From contig NZ_AP017313.1 of NCBI RefSeq assembly GCF_002355435.1, positions 1,984,001 to 2,048,000 of the forward strand: a stretch of 64,000 bases of DNA, given 5' to 3'. The stretch is from Mucilaginibacter gotjawali (GTDB taxonomy: Bacteria; Bacteroidota; Bacteroidia; Sphingobacteriales; Sphingobacteriaceae). Shown here piece after piece: positions 44,562-54,857 of this stretch. How positions within the stretch are numbered: the stretch's first letter is position 1; each line of letters opens with the position of its first letter. Made by a program: the position numbers and the translations under genes. The notes under the pieces are model-generated. The model saw nothing but the letters and a program-made list of their open reading frames with translations. It had not been told where the DNA came from and ran no database searches.

Positions 44562-45851
44562 ATGAAACATAACATCATCCTTACCAAAAAAAGCAAATCG
44601 GTAATAGGCACGGTACATCTCACGGGTTCAAAAAGTGAGTGTAATCGCGCGCTGATCATCGAAGCGTTAAGCGGCGGTAAGGTAAAAGTTGAGAATATTT
44701 CGGATGCGGCAGACACAGTGACGTTGTTGCAAGTCTTGAGTCATAAGTCGAAAGTCGAAAGTCAGGAAAAAAACGACTCAGGACTTGAGACTCAAGACTT
44801 AAGACTTGTAAACATTGGTCCCGCCGGTACGGCAATGCGCTTTTTAACCGCGTATTTCACGTTGCAGGATGAAGAAGTGATATTAACCGGCAGTGCGCGG
44901 ATGAAGCAGCGCCCGATAGGGATTTTAGTGGATGCTTTACGTGAGTTGGGGGCCGGGATCGACTATGTTGAAAACGAGGGTTTTCCACCCATCAAACTGA
45001 AAGGTAGCTTAGTGCAGCTTTCCAATAAGGTCAGTATAAAAGGAAATGTAAGCAGCCAGTACATCACGGCGCTTTTGCTTATAGCTGCCCGGCTGCCTTT
45101 CGGTTTGGAACTTCATATTGAAGGAGAACTAACCTCCCGCCCTTATGTAGAAATGACGCTGACTATGCTGCAATCGGCAGGCATTCAACATAGCTGGACA
45201 GGTAATGTGATCAGCATCCCCAACCAGGACTTTGCCGAAACAAGTTTGCATGTTGAACCGGATTGGAGCGCGGCATCCTACTGGTATGCCATAGCAGCTT
45301 TAGCAGATGATGCCGAACTATTTTTGCCGGGCCTAACACCGTACAGCTTACAGGGCGATAGTGTGATCACCGAGATCATGGCTAACTTTGGTATTACCTC
45401 GCAGTTTAAGGATGGCGGCGTATATCTCACTAAAGAAGTAAAACCGCTTGCCCGTAAAATATTCGACCTGAAAAGCTGCCCCGACCTGGCACAGACCATT
45501 ATTGTAGTATGTGCTGCGCTGGGCCACGAAGCGAGTTTTACAGGACTTGAAACCCTTAAAATAAAAGAAACCGACCGCATAAAAGCTTTACAGAACGAAC
45601 TGGCAAAAATTGGCGTTAAGCTGATTGAAAAAGGCCAGGTTTATAAACTGGACTGCAGCAAAAAACAGATCCCCGAACGTATATTTGTCGACACTTACGA
45701 AGATCACCGTATGGCAATGGCCTTTGCGCCCCTGGCCCTATTGATCCACGAAGTTGAGATAGAAGATGCTGATGTGGTAGAGAAATCGTACCCGGCATTT
45801 TGGAAGGATTTGGAGAAGGTGGGGATCGCCCCTCCCAACCCTCCCCGGTAG
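44562..45851 (+). CDS. aroA: EPSP synthase (3-phosphoshikimate carboxyvinyltransferase)
   Basis: 429 residues. Condenses shikimate-3-phosphate with PEP. Family motifs are present: GSKSECNRALII (18-29), IGPAGTAMRFLTAYF (85-99), GNVSSQYITALLLIAARL, DWSAASYWYA, and KETDRIKAL / YEDHRMAMAFAP. Residues 58-82 (about 25) are encoded by a palindromic repeat (44730-44808) placed between the first domain helix and the conserved AGT loop, where relatives have only a few residues. The last residues (APPNPPR) also come from a repeat. Length is therefore somewhat above the usual 405-415. Confidence 0.94.
   Translation: MKHNIILTKKSKSVIGTVHLTGSKSECNRALIIEALSGGKVKVENISDAADTVTLLQVLSHKSKVESQEKNDSGLETQDLRLVNIGPAGTAMRFLTAYFTLQDEEVILTGSARMKQRPIGILVDALRELGAGIDYVENEGFPPIKLKGSLVQLSNKVSIKGNVSSQYITALLLIAARLPFGLELHIEGELTSRPYVEMTLTMLQSAGIQHSWTGNVISIPNQDFAETSLHVEPDWSAASYWYAIAALADDAELFLPGLTPYSLQGDSVITEIMANFGITSQFKDGGVYLTKEVKPLARKIFDLKSCPDLAQTIIVVCAALGHEASFTGLETLKIKETDRIKALQNELAKIGVKLIEKGQVYKLDCSKKQIPERIFVDTYEDHRMAMAFAPLALLIHEVEIEDADVVEKSYPAFWKDLEKVGIAPPNPPR
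44730..44808. repeat. Palindromic repeat inserted in frame in aroA
   Basis: CAAGTCTTGAGTC (44730-44742) faces GACTCAAGACTT (44789-44800), followed by AAGACTTG. AAGTCGAAAGTC and GACTCAGGACTT lie between. It has the form of the intergenic repeat family but sits in coding sequence, in frame. Confidence 0.8.
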
Positions 45852-45932
45852 GGAGGGCTTTTAGAAGTATAATTTGTTAAATAAATAAAAAAATTAAAAG
45901 TCTCCCCTACAGGGGGAGATTTAGAGGGGGCT
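45826..45932. repeat. Palindromic repeat spanning aroA end and aroC start
   Basis: CCCCTCCCAACCCTCCCC and TAGGGAGGGC face GTCTCCCCTACAGGGGGAG and AGAGGGGGC. The aroA stop codon is inside it and the aroC ATG is two bases after it. Confidence 0.8.
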
Positions 45933-45933
45933 T

Positions 45934-47031
45934 ATGGCAGGCAATTCATTCGGGCAAATATTCAGGATCACAACTTTTGGGGAATCGCATGGCGAAGCTA
46001 TCGGCGTAATTATCGACGGCTGCCCTTCGCAACTGGAAGTGGACCTGGATTACATACAGGGCGAACTGGATAAACGCAAGCCCGGCCAATCAAAGATCAC
46101 CACACAGCGCAAGGAAAGCGATACCGTTAAGATACTTTCAGGTGTTTTTGAAGGAAAAACTACGGGTACCCCCATAGCGATGATCATTCCTAACGAGGAC
46201 CAGCGCTCAAAGGATTACACCCACAATGTGGACGTTTTCCGCCCATCCCATGCGGATTATACCTATCAAACCAAATATGGCATCCGCGATCATCGCGGCG
46301 GCGGCCGTTCGTCAGCGCGGGAGACAGCTGCACGTGTTGCGGCTGGTGCTTTGGCTAAGCTATTGCTAAAAACACAGGGCATCGAAATTGTTGCCCATGT
46401 GAGCAGCGTAGGCAAGATCAATGCGCCGGAAGTTGAAGTTAAAAATACGGACCAGTTTGTTGAAGAACGCGAAAAAAACATCGTGCGCTGTGCCCATCAG
46501 GTAGTTGCGGCCGAAATGATAGAATATATTGACGGTATCCGCAAACAGGGCGACACTGTTGGCGGTAAAATAAGCTGCCATATCATCAACTGCCCTGTTG
46601 GTTTAGGCGATCCGGTATTTGACAAACTGCATGCCGATTTGGGTAAAGCGATGTTAAGCATCAACGCGGTGCATGGCTTTGAATATGGTTCGGGATTTGC
46701 CGGCAGCGAAATGCGCGGATCGGAGCATAACGATATCTTTTCAAAAAACGATTCGGGCGATATCGGAACCCTTACCAATTTTTCCGGCGGTATCCAGGGC
46801 GGCATCAGCAATGGCATGCCCATCGAGTTTAAAGTTGCCTTTAAACCGGTAGCTACCATTATGCACAACCAGGCGACCATTGACAGTGAAGGCAATGCTG
46901 CCGAAATATCCGGCAAAGGCAGGCATGACCCTTGTGTAGTTCCACGCGCGGTGCCAATTGTTGAGGCAATGGCAGCGCTTGTTTTGGCGGATCATTGGTT
47001 GAGGAACAGGCTTACAAAGCTTAACGATTAA
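45934..47031 (+). CDS. aroC: Chorismate synthase
   Basis: 365 residues. EPSP to chorismate with reduced FMN. Motifs: [17 protein letters not shown] (12-28), [19 protein letters not shown] (about 121-139) and [12 protein letters not shown]-terminal [23 protein letters not shown]. Last gene of the aromatic operon, following aroA at 82 bases across a repeat. Confidence 0.97.
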   Translation: MAGNSFGQIFRITTFGESHGEAIGVIIDGCPSQLEVDLDYIQGELDKRKPGQSKITTQRKESDTVKILSGVFEGKTTGTPIAMIIPNEDQRSKDYTHNVDVFRPSHADYTYQTKYGIRDHRGGGRSSARETAARVAAGALAKLLLKTQGIEIVAHVSSVGKINAPEVEVKNTDQFVEEREKNIVRCAHQVVAAEMIEYIDGIRKQGDTVGGKISCHIINCPVGLGDPVFDKLHADLGKAMLSINAVHGFEYGSGFAGSEMRGSEHNDIFSKNDSGDIGTLTNFSGGIQGGISNGMPIEFKVAFKPVATIMHNQATIDSEGNAAEISGKGRHDPCVVPRAVPIVEAMAALVLADHWLRNRLTKLND

Positions 47032-47060
47032 TGCTGAAATGGGGTCATATATTATTTATT

Positions 47061-48338
47061 TTATTTGAACCCCAGGCTAAGCGATACAACATCCGATACC
47101 AGGTCAGTTGTTTGTGTATAATGCCCGTACCGTACTTCTAACTCGTGCAGGCCCTTCACTCCAAAAACACCGCCAGGTGGCGCTACCCGGAAGCCTACGC
47201 CATAAAATTGGCTTTTAAATGCGGCATATTCATAATTGCTGGTATAATAGGGGCTAGCCTGGCTTTGCATTTCATAGGGTGCAAAATACCTGGCCGCGGT
47301 TTGCGTATAATACCGGTAAAACGGAGAAATAGAAAAGAAAGGAGAGATTTTGTATGCCACTTCGAGGTTTGCCGTATTTGACCTTGTTCCCCAGCTGTCA
47401 GCATAATACCGGTAATATGACCGGAGGATAATATTATCTCCAACAAAATAGTTGGCCCTGAAGCCTAATGGCAGCTTAAAGCGTGTGGAAGGTAATTTTT
47501 CTATCGCTTCGTTACCGTTTGAAAAGTATACCCTGTGAAACGGAAGGCTTAAAAAGCCATTCTGGCCAACCACATCCGCTAAAAAGGCAATCTGTAAACG
47601 GGAATTGATAATTTGGGAATATTCAAAAGCAGCCGAATATGTTTTGCGCGGGCTGGTCCCGAAATTATCCCGGTGTCCCTCGCCGTCCCCGTGTTTACCC
47701 GTGACCGGTATAACGGTACTGACCGGAGCCAGTTCAGAAGGGTAGATCAGTGTTACATTGTCAAAATAGCCCTGTAGTTTTGCACTGAATTCACCAGCTT
47801 TATTATCCGTTTTTACAGAATAATGCACATCGGCGCCAATCGACTTATAATTGTATTCATTCGAATAATAAGCTCCCACGCCAAAGGTGTTGCCGGTTTT
47901 AGTGTTTTCAACCGTCCAGTCTAATGACGGATAAACCCTTGTGCCGCTCGGTCTTGATGCGCCGGTTTTTGAAACATAGGCCTGGGACGCAGAGGTGTGC
48001 ACATCAAATCCAAGTCCTGCGGTAAGCGTATTTTTATGATTATTGCCGTAGGTATTAACGAAGTTCAAAGTGATACCGTTGGCAAAATCAGTTACTTTTT
48101 CGGTCCCTATACCGCCGGTAACAGCAGAGTGATTGCCATTTTGCGAGTAGTAGCTGGATACAAAATTAACTTCATCAAGCCTTAATTTCCGTGGATTGAA
48201 TTGTGTTGAATCCTTTTTTGGGGCAGGAGACTGGCTATACGCAGGTTTATAGGCAGCAGAATCCGGCTTGATTTGTGCATAAGCACCAACCCGGCAGATG
48301 AATGAAAATCCGATGACGGACAGAAAAATTTTTCTCAT
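47061..48338 (-). CDS. DUF3570-family outer-membrane protein
   Basis: 425 residues with a signal peptide (about 1-21, ending AYAQ). The body is beta-barrel-like with aromatic girdles and ends LSLGFK. It includes the DUF3570 features YYSQNGNHSAVTGGIGTEK, GVGAYYSNEYNYKSIGADVHYSVKTDN and SPFYRYYTQTAARYF. In relatives DUF3570 genes lie next to a thioredoxin-like gene, as here (57 bases). Function not known. Confidence 0.88.
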   Translation of the reverse strand: MRKIFLSVIGFSFICRVGAYAQIKPDSAAYKPAYSQSPAPKKDSTQFNPRKLRLDEVNFVSSYYSQNGNHSAVTGGIGTEKVTDFANGITLNFVNTYGNNHKNTLTAGLGFDVHTSASQAYVSKTGASRPSGTRVYPSLDWTVENTKTGNTFGVGAYYSNEYNYKSIGADVHYSVKTDNKAGEFSAKLQGYFDNVTLIYPSELAPVSTVIPVTGKHGDGEGHRDNFGTSPRKTYSAAFEYSQIINSRLQIAFLADVVGQNGFLSLPFHRVYFSNGNEAIEKLPSTRFKLPLGFRANYFVGDNIILRSYYRYYADSWGTRSNTANLEVAYKISPFFSISPFYRYYTQTAARYFAPYEMQSQASPYYTSNYEYAAFKSQFYGVGFRVAPPGGVFGVKGLHELEVRYGHYTQTTDLVSDVVSLSLGFK

Positions 48339-48394
48339 TAAACGTTAGCTTGGAATATTAGATAGGGCGGCAATTAAGTTGTTTAAAACCATCT

Positions 48395-48837
48395 TTACTT
48401 CGTGGTAGCCGAGAATGAAGCGATTTGTCCAACAAAACTTTCAGCTGATTCATTTGGGAAACCATCCCAGTCTTTTAGCACTTTCCCGTTTTCGTCCATT
48501 AAAATTGTATAAGGGAATTTGCCATCGGGGTTATATTTATCCGCCAGTGCTTCATTCTTTTGGGTTTGCTCCTTGCTTAACTGATTTTTTTCTGTCTTGG
48601 AAAATCTGCTCTTACCAATACTAAGTTATCAGCGGCGTATTTTTCAAAAGCTTCATTTTCAAGGATTTCTTTTCGCTCCCGGATACAAGGGCCGCACCAG
48701 TCTGAGCCGGAAAAGTTGATCAGGATAAGCTTATGCGTTTGTGCAGCAGTGGCTTTAGCTTCATTAAAGTCGCCCAGCCAGGTAACATTTGAAGTAAATA
48801 ATACTCCTGTAAGAATGGAAAGAATCAATAGCCTCAT
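48395..48837 (-). pseudogene. Thioredoxin-family protein, frameshifted
   Basis: Two frames make one exported thioredoxin-like protein of about 147 residues: signal sequence, then SGSDWCGPCIRERKEIL (CxxC) and VLVRADFPRQKK. The first frame stops at 48577. One extra A in the A7 run at 48585-48591, or a -1 slip there, continues into NQLSKEQTQKNEALADKYN, PYTILMDENGKVLKDWDGFP and FVGQIASFSATTK. The cis-Pro (FPYTILMD) and the last strand lie in the second part. Either the base is missing from the sequence or the gene is broken; slippage at A7 is possible. Confidence 0.85.
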
Positions 48838-48872
48838 TGTTTTGAAAATATTTTAGTTGTTATTAATAAGTA

Positions 48873-48900
48873 CAATGTTATCCTGACATTCTGTACCCAA
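48873..48900 (-). promoter_or_regulatory. Predicted promoter of the thioredoxin-DUF3570 unit
   Basis: On the minus strand TAACATTG at 48880-48873 (one mismatch to TAnnTTTG) and TTG at 48900-48898, 17 bases upstream. Spacing is shorter than the ideal 19. Confidence 0.4.
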
Positions 48901-49105
48901 CATGAAAATAGCCTTATTTAACCTTTTTTAACATTTGTGCAATACCATATGTAAAAGATGATAACATTTTAAAAATTTTACAATGGGCTTTATATTGCAT
49001 ACTTCAATCGAAAATAAAATCGCAAAGAGGGATTGTCGGGACCAGCATATAACGACGTTTGATTAAAATACGACGGATAGAAGGGTAGTTAGCCGTTCAG
49101 TTTGC

Positions 49106-52100
49106 TTACCTGAAATTTCTTCCTTTATGAAAAACCTCCCGGCTGTCGGTGGGCGGAGCGGTGGTTTCATCTGCGCGGGCCAGGGTTAAAAGTGGTAGAT
49201 TGTCTTCGTTCGCCACTGTTAAACCACGCAGCAGGCTGTTCAAATTAAAACAGCGTTTGGCAACCACATGGATCACTTCGCCTTCGATCTGTAATTTCCC
49301 TTCTACCATAAACAAACGCGACTGGATGATCTCTTTTCGGTACTGGTCAAAAAGTTTTTCCCATACCACAATATTTCCGGCGCCGGTTTCATCTTCCAGC
49401 GTCATAAACAAAACGCCTTTGGCCGTGCCGGGACGCTGGCGGACGGTAATTAAGCCGGCCACTTTCACCGGGTCGCCATCTTTCATTTGTTTAAGTTTAC
49501 CAATTTGGGTGGTTCGCAGCAGATCCAGCTTTTCACGTACCAGCGCCACCGGGTGGTTCTTGAGCGATAAGCCCGTTGCCGAATAATCCTGTACCACGTG
49601 CTCGCCTTCCGTCATCAACGGTAATTGTACCTGTACCTCTTTAACGCTTTCCGACTGCTGGCCCCCAAACAGCGCTATTGGCCTGTCGCCTAACGCGGCT
49701 ACCTCCCATAAAGCTTGGCGGCGATCTGCACCCAGTGAGCGGAAAGCATCTGCGTCCGTCAGCTTTTCCAAAGCGGCTTCAGGAACGCCCGCCTCCCGCA
49801 ATTGATCAACATGGTTGAAAATGAGGAGACGGTTGTTTATCAGTAATAACATGTCTTCCTCACGCAATCCCTTTACCTGCCTGAAACCCAGGCGAACGGC
49901 AAAGTACTTGTCCTCTATTTTTTCCAGTGTATTATCCCAAAAAGAATGGTTCACATCTACGGGCAGTACCTTAACCTGGTGGTCCCGTGCATCCCTTACA
50001 ATTTGGGCCGGCTGGTAAAAGCCCATCGGCTGGCTGTTCAAAAGCGCCGCACAGAACACATCCGGGTAATAATACTTCAGCCAGGACGATATATAAACCA
50101 GTAGTGCAAAGGATGCCGCGTGGCTTTCCGGGAAACCATAGCCTTCAAAGCCCTGTAACTGCTTAAATACCCGCCTCGAAAAATCTTCTTCATAACCCTT
50201 TTTTACCATGCCATCCACCAGTTTTTTTCATAAAGATGTAATTTGCCATTGGCTTTAAATGAGGCCATACTGCGCCGTAACTGGTCTGCCTCGGCAGGTG
50301 TAAAACCTGCTGCCACTATCGCGATCTCCATCGCTTGTTCCTGGAATAATGGTACCCCGAGTGTGCGCCCTAATATATTCTCCAATTCTTTTGATGGAAA
50401 AATAACAGGCTCCTCGCCGTTACGGCGGCGCAGGTAGGGGTGTACCATATCCCCCTGGATGGGTCCGGGGCGCACAATCGCTACTTCGATCACCAGGTCA
50501 TAAAAACAGGTGGGTTTTAGGCGCGGCAGCATAGACATTTGGGCCCGGCTCTCAATCTGGAACACGCCGATGGTATCTGCATGGCAGATCATTTCGTAAA
50601 CTTTCGGGTCATCCTGCGGTACATTCGCCAGCGTTAATTTCTTCCCGTAATGCTGTAACACCAGGTCAAATGCTTTACGGATCATGGTCAGCATTCCCAG
50701 GCCCAATACATCTACTTTCAATATTCCCAAAGCTTCCAGGTCATCCTTGTTCCATTCCAGCTGGGTGCGGTTCTCCATCCGGGCATTCAGTACGGGGCAT
50801 AGGTCGGATAATTTGCCATCTGTAATCACAAAGCCGCCGGTATGCTGCCCCAACTGCCGCGGAAAACCCATCAGCAGTGTGGTTAATTCAAGTACTTTAA
50901 AAATGAGTGGATCATGCGGGTTCAGGCCCTGTTCGAGCAAACGCTTTTGATCAAAACCCTCTTCCCTGAAATCCCAAATGGTGGCGCCAATACGTTTAAT
51001 GGTATCTTCCGAAAGCCCCATCGCTTTACCCACATCCCGGATGGCGCCTTTGTGCCGTTCCTGTGTCACCGTTGCAACAATGGCGGCATGCTCGCGCCCG
51101 TAGTCTTCATAAATATACTGAATGATCTCCTCGCGGCGTTCATGTTCGAAATCAACGTCGATATCGGGCCATTCCTCCCGGGCATCCGACATAAAACGCG
51201 AAAATAGCAACCTTGATTTCATCGGATCAACTGCGGTAATAGAGAGGCAGTAACAAACTGTAGAATTAGCCGCCGAGCCGCGGCCCTGGTGCAGGATGCC
51301 AAGTTCTTCGGCTTTTTGCGTGTACTTGTATACCCGCAAAAAATAAGGGGCAAGTTTGCGGCGCTCAATAAATGCTAATTCGAATTTTATTTGTTTGCGA
51401 ACCTTTTTAGGCACCCGCCCCTTATAGCGCCCGTGTGCTCCCATCCACGTATATTTTCGCAAGCGTTCCGGCGGGGTCATGCCATCAATGATCGCTTCTT
51501 CAGGTTCAATATACTTTAAAGTATCTAATGAAAAAGTGCAGGCATCGGCAATTTCCAGCGCATTACCGATTGCTTCGGGATATTGCCTGAAGAGGCGGTG
51601 TATTTCATCTATAGGTTTGAGAAACCGTTCGGCATTGGCATGAAGCCTGAAACCAGCCGTATAGATATTGCATTTTTCGCGGATGCAGGTTAATACATCC
51701 TGCAATTCGCGGCGTGCTGCCTCATGGTAATGCACATCCCCAACAGCAACCAGTGGAATGTTCAATTGCCCCAGCCTGAAAAGCCGCTTGGCATCATTTC
51801 CGTTGTAGGAACGGGTAGCCGCTATGTATAATTCACTGCCGAAAGCCTTGCGATATTCTGCTACAGCGCTTTTGAAGTCATCATCGTAATCAAATTGTGT
51901 ATTTAACTCATCAGGCGGAACGATGATAAATTTGATGCCCTTTTGATGCCCGTAAACATCTGCTTTATATAAATGACATTCCCCTTTTTCGGCCCGCAGG
52001 TTTCCAATGGTTAAAAGCGCCGAAAGCCTGGCATAAGCAGCCTGGTCGGTTGGATAAGCCAGCAAGCCAGGTCCGTCGAGCAGATCAAGGTGACAAGCAG

Positions 52101-52287
52101 GGATAAAACGGATCCCGGCTTGCTTTGCGACCAAGTGGGCCCGCACAATACCCGCAAGGCTGTTGCGGTCGGTAATGGCGATAGCTGAATAACCCAAAGC
52201 CGCAGCCTGCTCCACCAGTTCATCCGGGTGTGAGCCGCCCCGAAGGAAGCTGAAATTGCTGGTAACCTGTAATTCCGCGTATTCCAT
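49106..52287 (-). pseudogene. dnaE2: Error-prone DNA polymerase DnaE2, frameshifted
   Basis: Start at the ATG at 52287 (MEYAELQVTSNFSFLRGGSHP, PHP domain). The polymerase core follows, with the catalytic PDIDVDFEHER, and the first frame stops at 50203 after LYEKNWWMAW. The second frame (from 50218) resumes with DGMVKKGYEEDFSRRVFKQLQGFEGYGFPESHAASFALLVY and an OB domain. With one more A in the A7 run at 50222-50228, the junction reads LYEKKLVDGMVKKGY, as in homologues, and the total is about 1060 residues, normal for DnaE2. The run also forms A-AAA-AAC, a slippery heptamer. It is the translesion polymerase of the imuA-imuB-dnaE2 unit. Confidence 0.9.
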
Positions 52288-52292
52288 TATAT

Positions 52293-53789
52293 TCAGGCAA
52301 AAAATCCATGTAAATACCATTCCGGTTCCGCATCGTAATGCCCCAGCCTAAACAGCCAGTAACGTTGCCCCTCCGAATCTTCCACTGCATAATAATCCCG
52401 GTGTTCACCCTTCTCCAGCCACCATTCGCGCTCAATACGCTCAGGCCCGTCGGCTTTTTCAACTATATGCCGCCTGCCTTTATAGGTAAATATTTTTGGC
52501 GGATAATCAGGCAATAGCGCCATTACTTCAACCTGCTCGGGGCGGCGAAGCAGCCGCAGTGGACGCGGCCTGTCAGTCCGCCATTGGGTTGCCGGCGTTT
52601 CTGACAGGGAAACCGCTGGCCTGATCGAGCGTTCGGGCCAGTAATGCTCGGCAGGCAGGTACCGGTGAATGGTATGTGCGCCAACTTTACCGGCTACCCT
52701 GTCTAATAATTCAGCAAGGCTGTTATCCTGTAAGCCGGGCTTTCCGGTCCATATTTTTTCCTGCAGCACCTCAATATCCTCCACCTTTGATGCTTCCAGC
52801 AGGAATAATTCTATGCCTAAAGCTGGTTCGATTTTACTGATTTGTAATTCAAACAGTTTAAATAAATGGGAAACGCTGTGCGAACCGCGGTTTGTGCTGA
52901 TACCTGCCTGCACCATTTTACCATCTATCCGGTAACATTTAAGCACCGCTTTTCGCACTCCTTTGCCTTCAGCCTGTAATCTTGTACATAAACCTTCTAA
53001 TAATTGCGTTATGGCGATCTCAATCCCTTTTGCGGTTTTAATCGGCTCTAAACAAGGTAAGCGTTCAGCATAAGGAACGGGCGGGATCAAAGGCGTAATC
53101 ACCTCATCTTCCATGCCTAAGGCTTGTGACAGTTTTAATAAAAGCCCTTCTCCAAACCGCCTGCGCAATACAGTGCGGGGGATTTGCATAAAACTTTTGA
53201 TGGTGCTGAAGCCTAATTTTTGCAGCTTTTCCAACACCAGGGGTTCTAACCGGAGCGCCGCAGGAGGCAAGGGGAGCAGGGCCTCCGCCTGCATGCCGGT
53301 TTTAATAATGGGCGTTATTTTTCCGAAACGGGCAACCGCCCATGCTGCGCCAATAGTATCAGCTATGGCTGCCCGTGCATCATAGCCCTGCGTGCGCAAT
53401 TTCAAAACTATTTCTTTCAAATATTCCCGCTCACTGCCCCATAAGTGTGTGCAGCCCGAAATGTCAAGGATCAGCCCATCGGGCAAATCAACAGCCACAA
53501 TAGGCGTGTAACGGATGCACCACAAACCTAATAGCCGTAATAGCTTTGCTTCTTTGCCTGGTAAATGATTCAGTATCTGTAAGTTGTTGGTGATGGCTTT
53601 GGCATCTGCCGCCGCCATGCCGCGATAAACGCCCTGGGCTTCGGCCAGGGGATTAGCGGCAGTGATGATGATACGGTTACGTTCGGGCGCTGCAAAAACA
53701 AAAGGTATATCCTTTAGTTCCGGCCTTCTAAGGGTCAGCCAGTCTGTCGTCAGGTGACGAAACCATATGACCATGAAACGTTTTTGCAT
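52293..53789 (-). CDS. imuB: ImuB, Y-family polymerase-like mutasome protein
   Basis: 498 residues. Y-family (DinB-like) fold, starting MVIWFRHLTTDWLTLRRPEL and with AMADAKAITNNLQIL- and DISGCTHLWGSE-type blocks. ImuB proteins lack a full catalytic triad and act as an adaptor that links DnaE2 to the beta clamp and ImuA. It ends five bases before the dnaE2 start and starts three bases after the imuA stop. Confidence 0.92.
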   Translation of the reverse strand: MQKRFMVIWFRHLTTDWLTLRRPELKDIPFVFAAPERNRIIITAANPLAEAQGVYRGMAAADAKAITNNLQILNHLPGKEAKLLRLLGLWCIRYTPIVAVDLPDGLILDISGCTHLWGSEREYLKEIVLKLRTQGYDARAAIADTIGAAWAVARFGKITPIIKTGMQAEALLPLPPAALRLEPLVLEKLQKLGFSTIKSFMQIPRTVLRRRFGEGLLLKLSQALGMEDEVITPLIPPVPYAERLPCLEPIKTAKGIEIAITQLLEGLCTRLQAEGKGVRKAVLKCYRIDGKMVQAGISTNRGSHSVSHLFKLFELQISKIEPALGIELFLLEASKVEDIEVLQEKIWTGKPGLQDNSLAELLDRVAGKVGAHTIHRYLPAEHYWPERSIRPAVSLSETPATQWRTDRPRPLRLLRRPEQVEVMALLPDYPPKIFTYKGRRHIVEKADGPERIEREWWLEKGEHRDYYAVEDSEGQRYWLFRLGHYDAEPEWYLHGFFA

Positions 53790-53792
53790 TGC

Positions 53793-54518
53793 TTACCCTG
53801 CCATTAATTCTTGTTGTTTAATAACCGGTTCACTTACAGGCGCAAATTTACCGTCAGACCATTCGATGATCCATTTACCTTGTTGCCCGTTGCGCACCCG
53901 CAGCAGCTCTACCTGCCAGCGCGGGAAACCCAGGCCCGGCAAACCGTCAACCGGCTCACTTGGCAACGGTTTTATTTTCCACCTGGCGACACAAGCGGTT
54001 GAGCCGATTTTATCAGACTGATTACGTAAGATAAAACCCGTTACCCGGCTCTGCTCAACCGCCAGTTGCAAGCGGCGCGATTGTTTAAAATCAATTTCCC
54101 GCAGTTCGCCAATAACCGCCGCCAGGCCGCCACATTTCAGCGATTCTTCCATCGCCCATAACACATCCTTATCTTTTAAAAGATTAATGAAGATCACCTT
54201 ATCCGGATCAACACCAAAAGCTTTTAAGGCCGAAGGGTATAAATTCCCCGAAAGGCCGATCCATACACAAACGCCGCCATTTTGCATCAGTACCGAAAGT
54301 AAACCGGTTATAAAACCGCCGCTGGCTGTGGCCTGTTCGGTATTGCCGCATACCAGTTCATGAATAGCCCCTAAAGGAAAGACACCATTTGGAAAAGTCG
54401 CTTCTACCGGGCCCAGGCCCATTAAATCCCTTGTGCCGTCAGGCGGAGGCCTGTAGCCTTCCCATTGCAAAATGTCCTTTTGCAACCGGCTTACAATGTC
54501 TCTTTTAGTATCAGGCAT
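53793..54518 (-). CDS. imuA: ImuA, RecA/SulA-like mutasome protein
   Basis: 241 residues, distant RecA/SulA-like. Blocks LFPNGVFPLGAIHELVCG, then GGFITGLLSVLMQNGGVCVWIGLSGNLYPSALKAFG fit ImuA, as does the position before imuB and dnaE2. The Walker A is degenerate, as known for this family. The operon likely responds to DNA damage. Confidence 0.9.
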   Translation of the reverse strand: MPDTKRDIVSRLQKDILQWEGYRPPPDGTRDLMGLGPVEATFPNGVFPLGAIHELVCGNTEQATASGGFITGLLSVLMQNGGVCVWIGLSGNLYPSALKAFGVDPDKVIFINLLKDKDVLWAMEESLKCGGLAAVIGELREIDFKQSRRLQLAVEQSRVTGFILRNQSDKIGSTACVARWKIKPLPSEPVDGLPGLGFPRWQVELLRVRNGQQGKWIIEWSDGKFAPVSEPVIKQQELMAG

Positions 54519-54857
54519 AAACTTTAAATTTGGGACTATAAAGTTATGCTAAAAATATTAGTATTTTATATATAAAATTAAAAATAATTTCGCCTTTATT
54601 GGCTTATTTGCTGAACTGTGCCGGGTGATCTGTAATGTAAAATCAGGGGGTAGGGGTTGGATTACAGCACCTGTTTTTATTTTCTTTTTTACCGGTAATT
54701 TTTATGCTAAATAGTGTAATTTTAGCTATAGAAAGACGAAAAGGCTGAACCTGATTATTTTTATCGTTTAGTAATGTAATTGTTACATTTATTCCTACAT
54801 TAGTACGATGGCATTCTGCCTGCTAAAAAACTAATTATAACCAATTATTTGCCTGTT
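54519..54857. other. Intergenic region between imuA and the hybrid regulator
   Basis: 339 bases between divergent genes, AT-rich. Contains the palindrome at 54547-54563. No other clear site; a TACATTTA at 54784 could be a -7 element of the regulator gene but lacks a matching -33. Confidence 0.5.
54547..54563. promoter_or_regulatory. Candidate damage-response operator upstream of imuA
   Basis: TGCTAAAAATATTAGTA; its inverse TACTAATATTTTTAGCA differs at one position from the motif at 40250-40266. 28 bases upstream of the imuA ATG. Confidence 0.55.
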
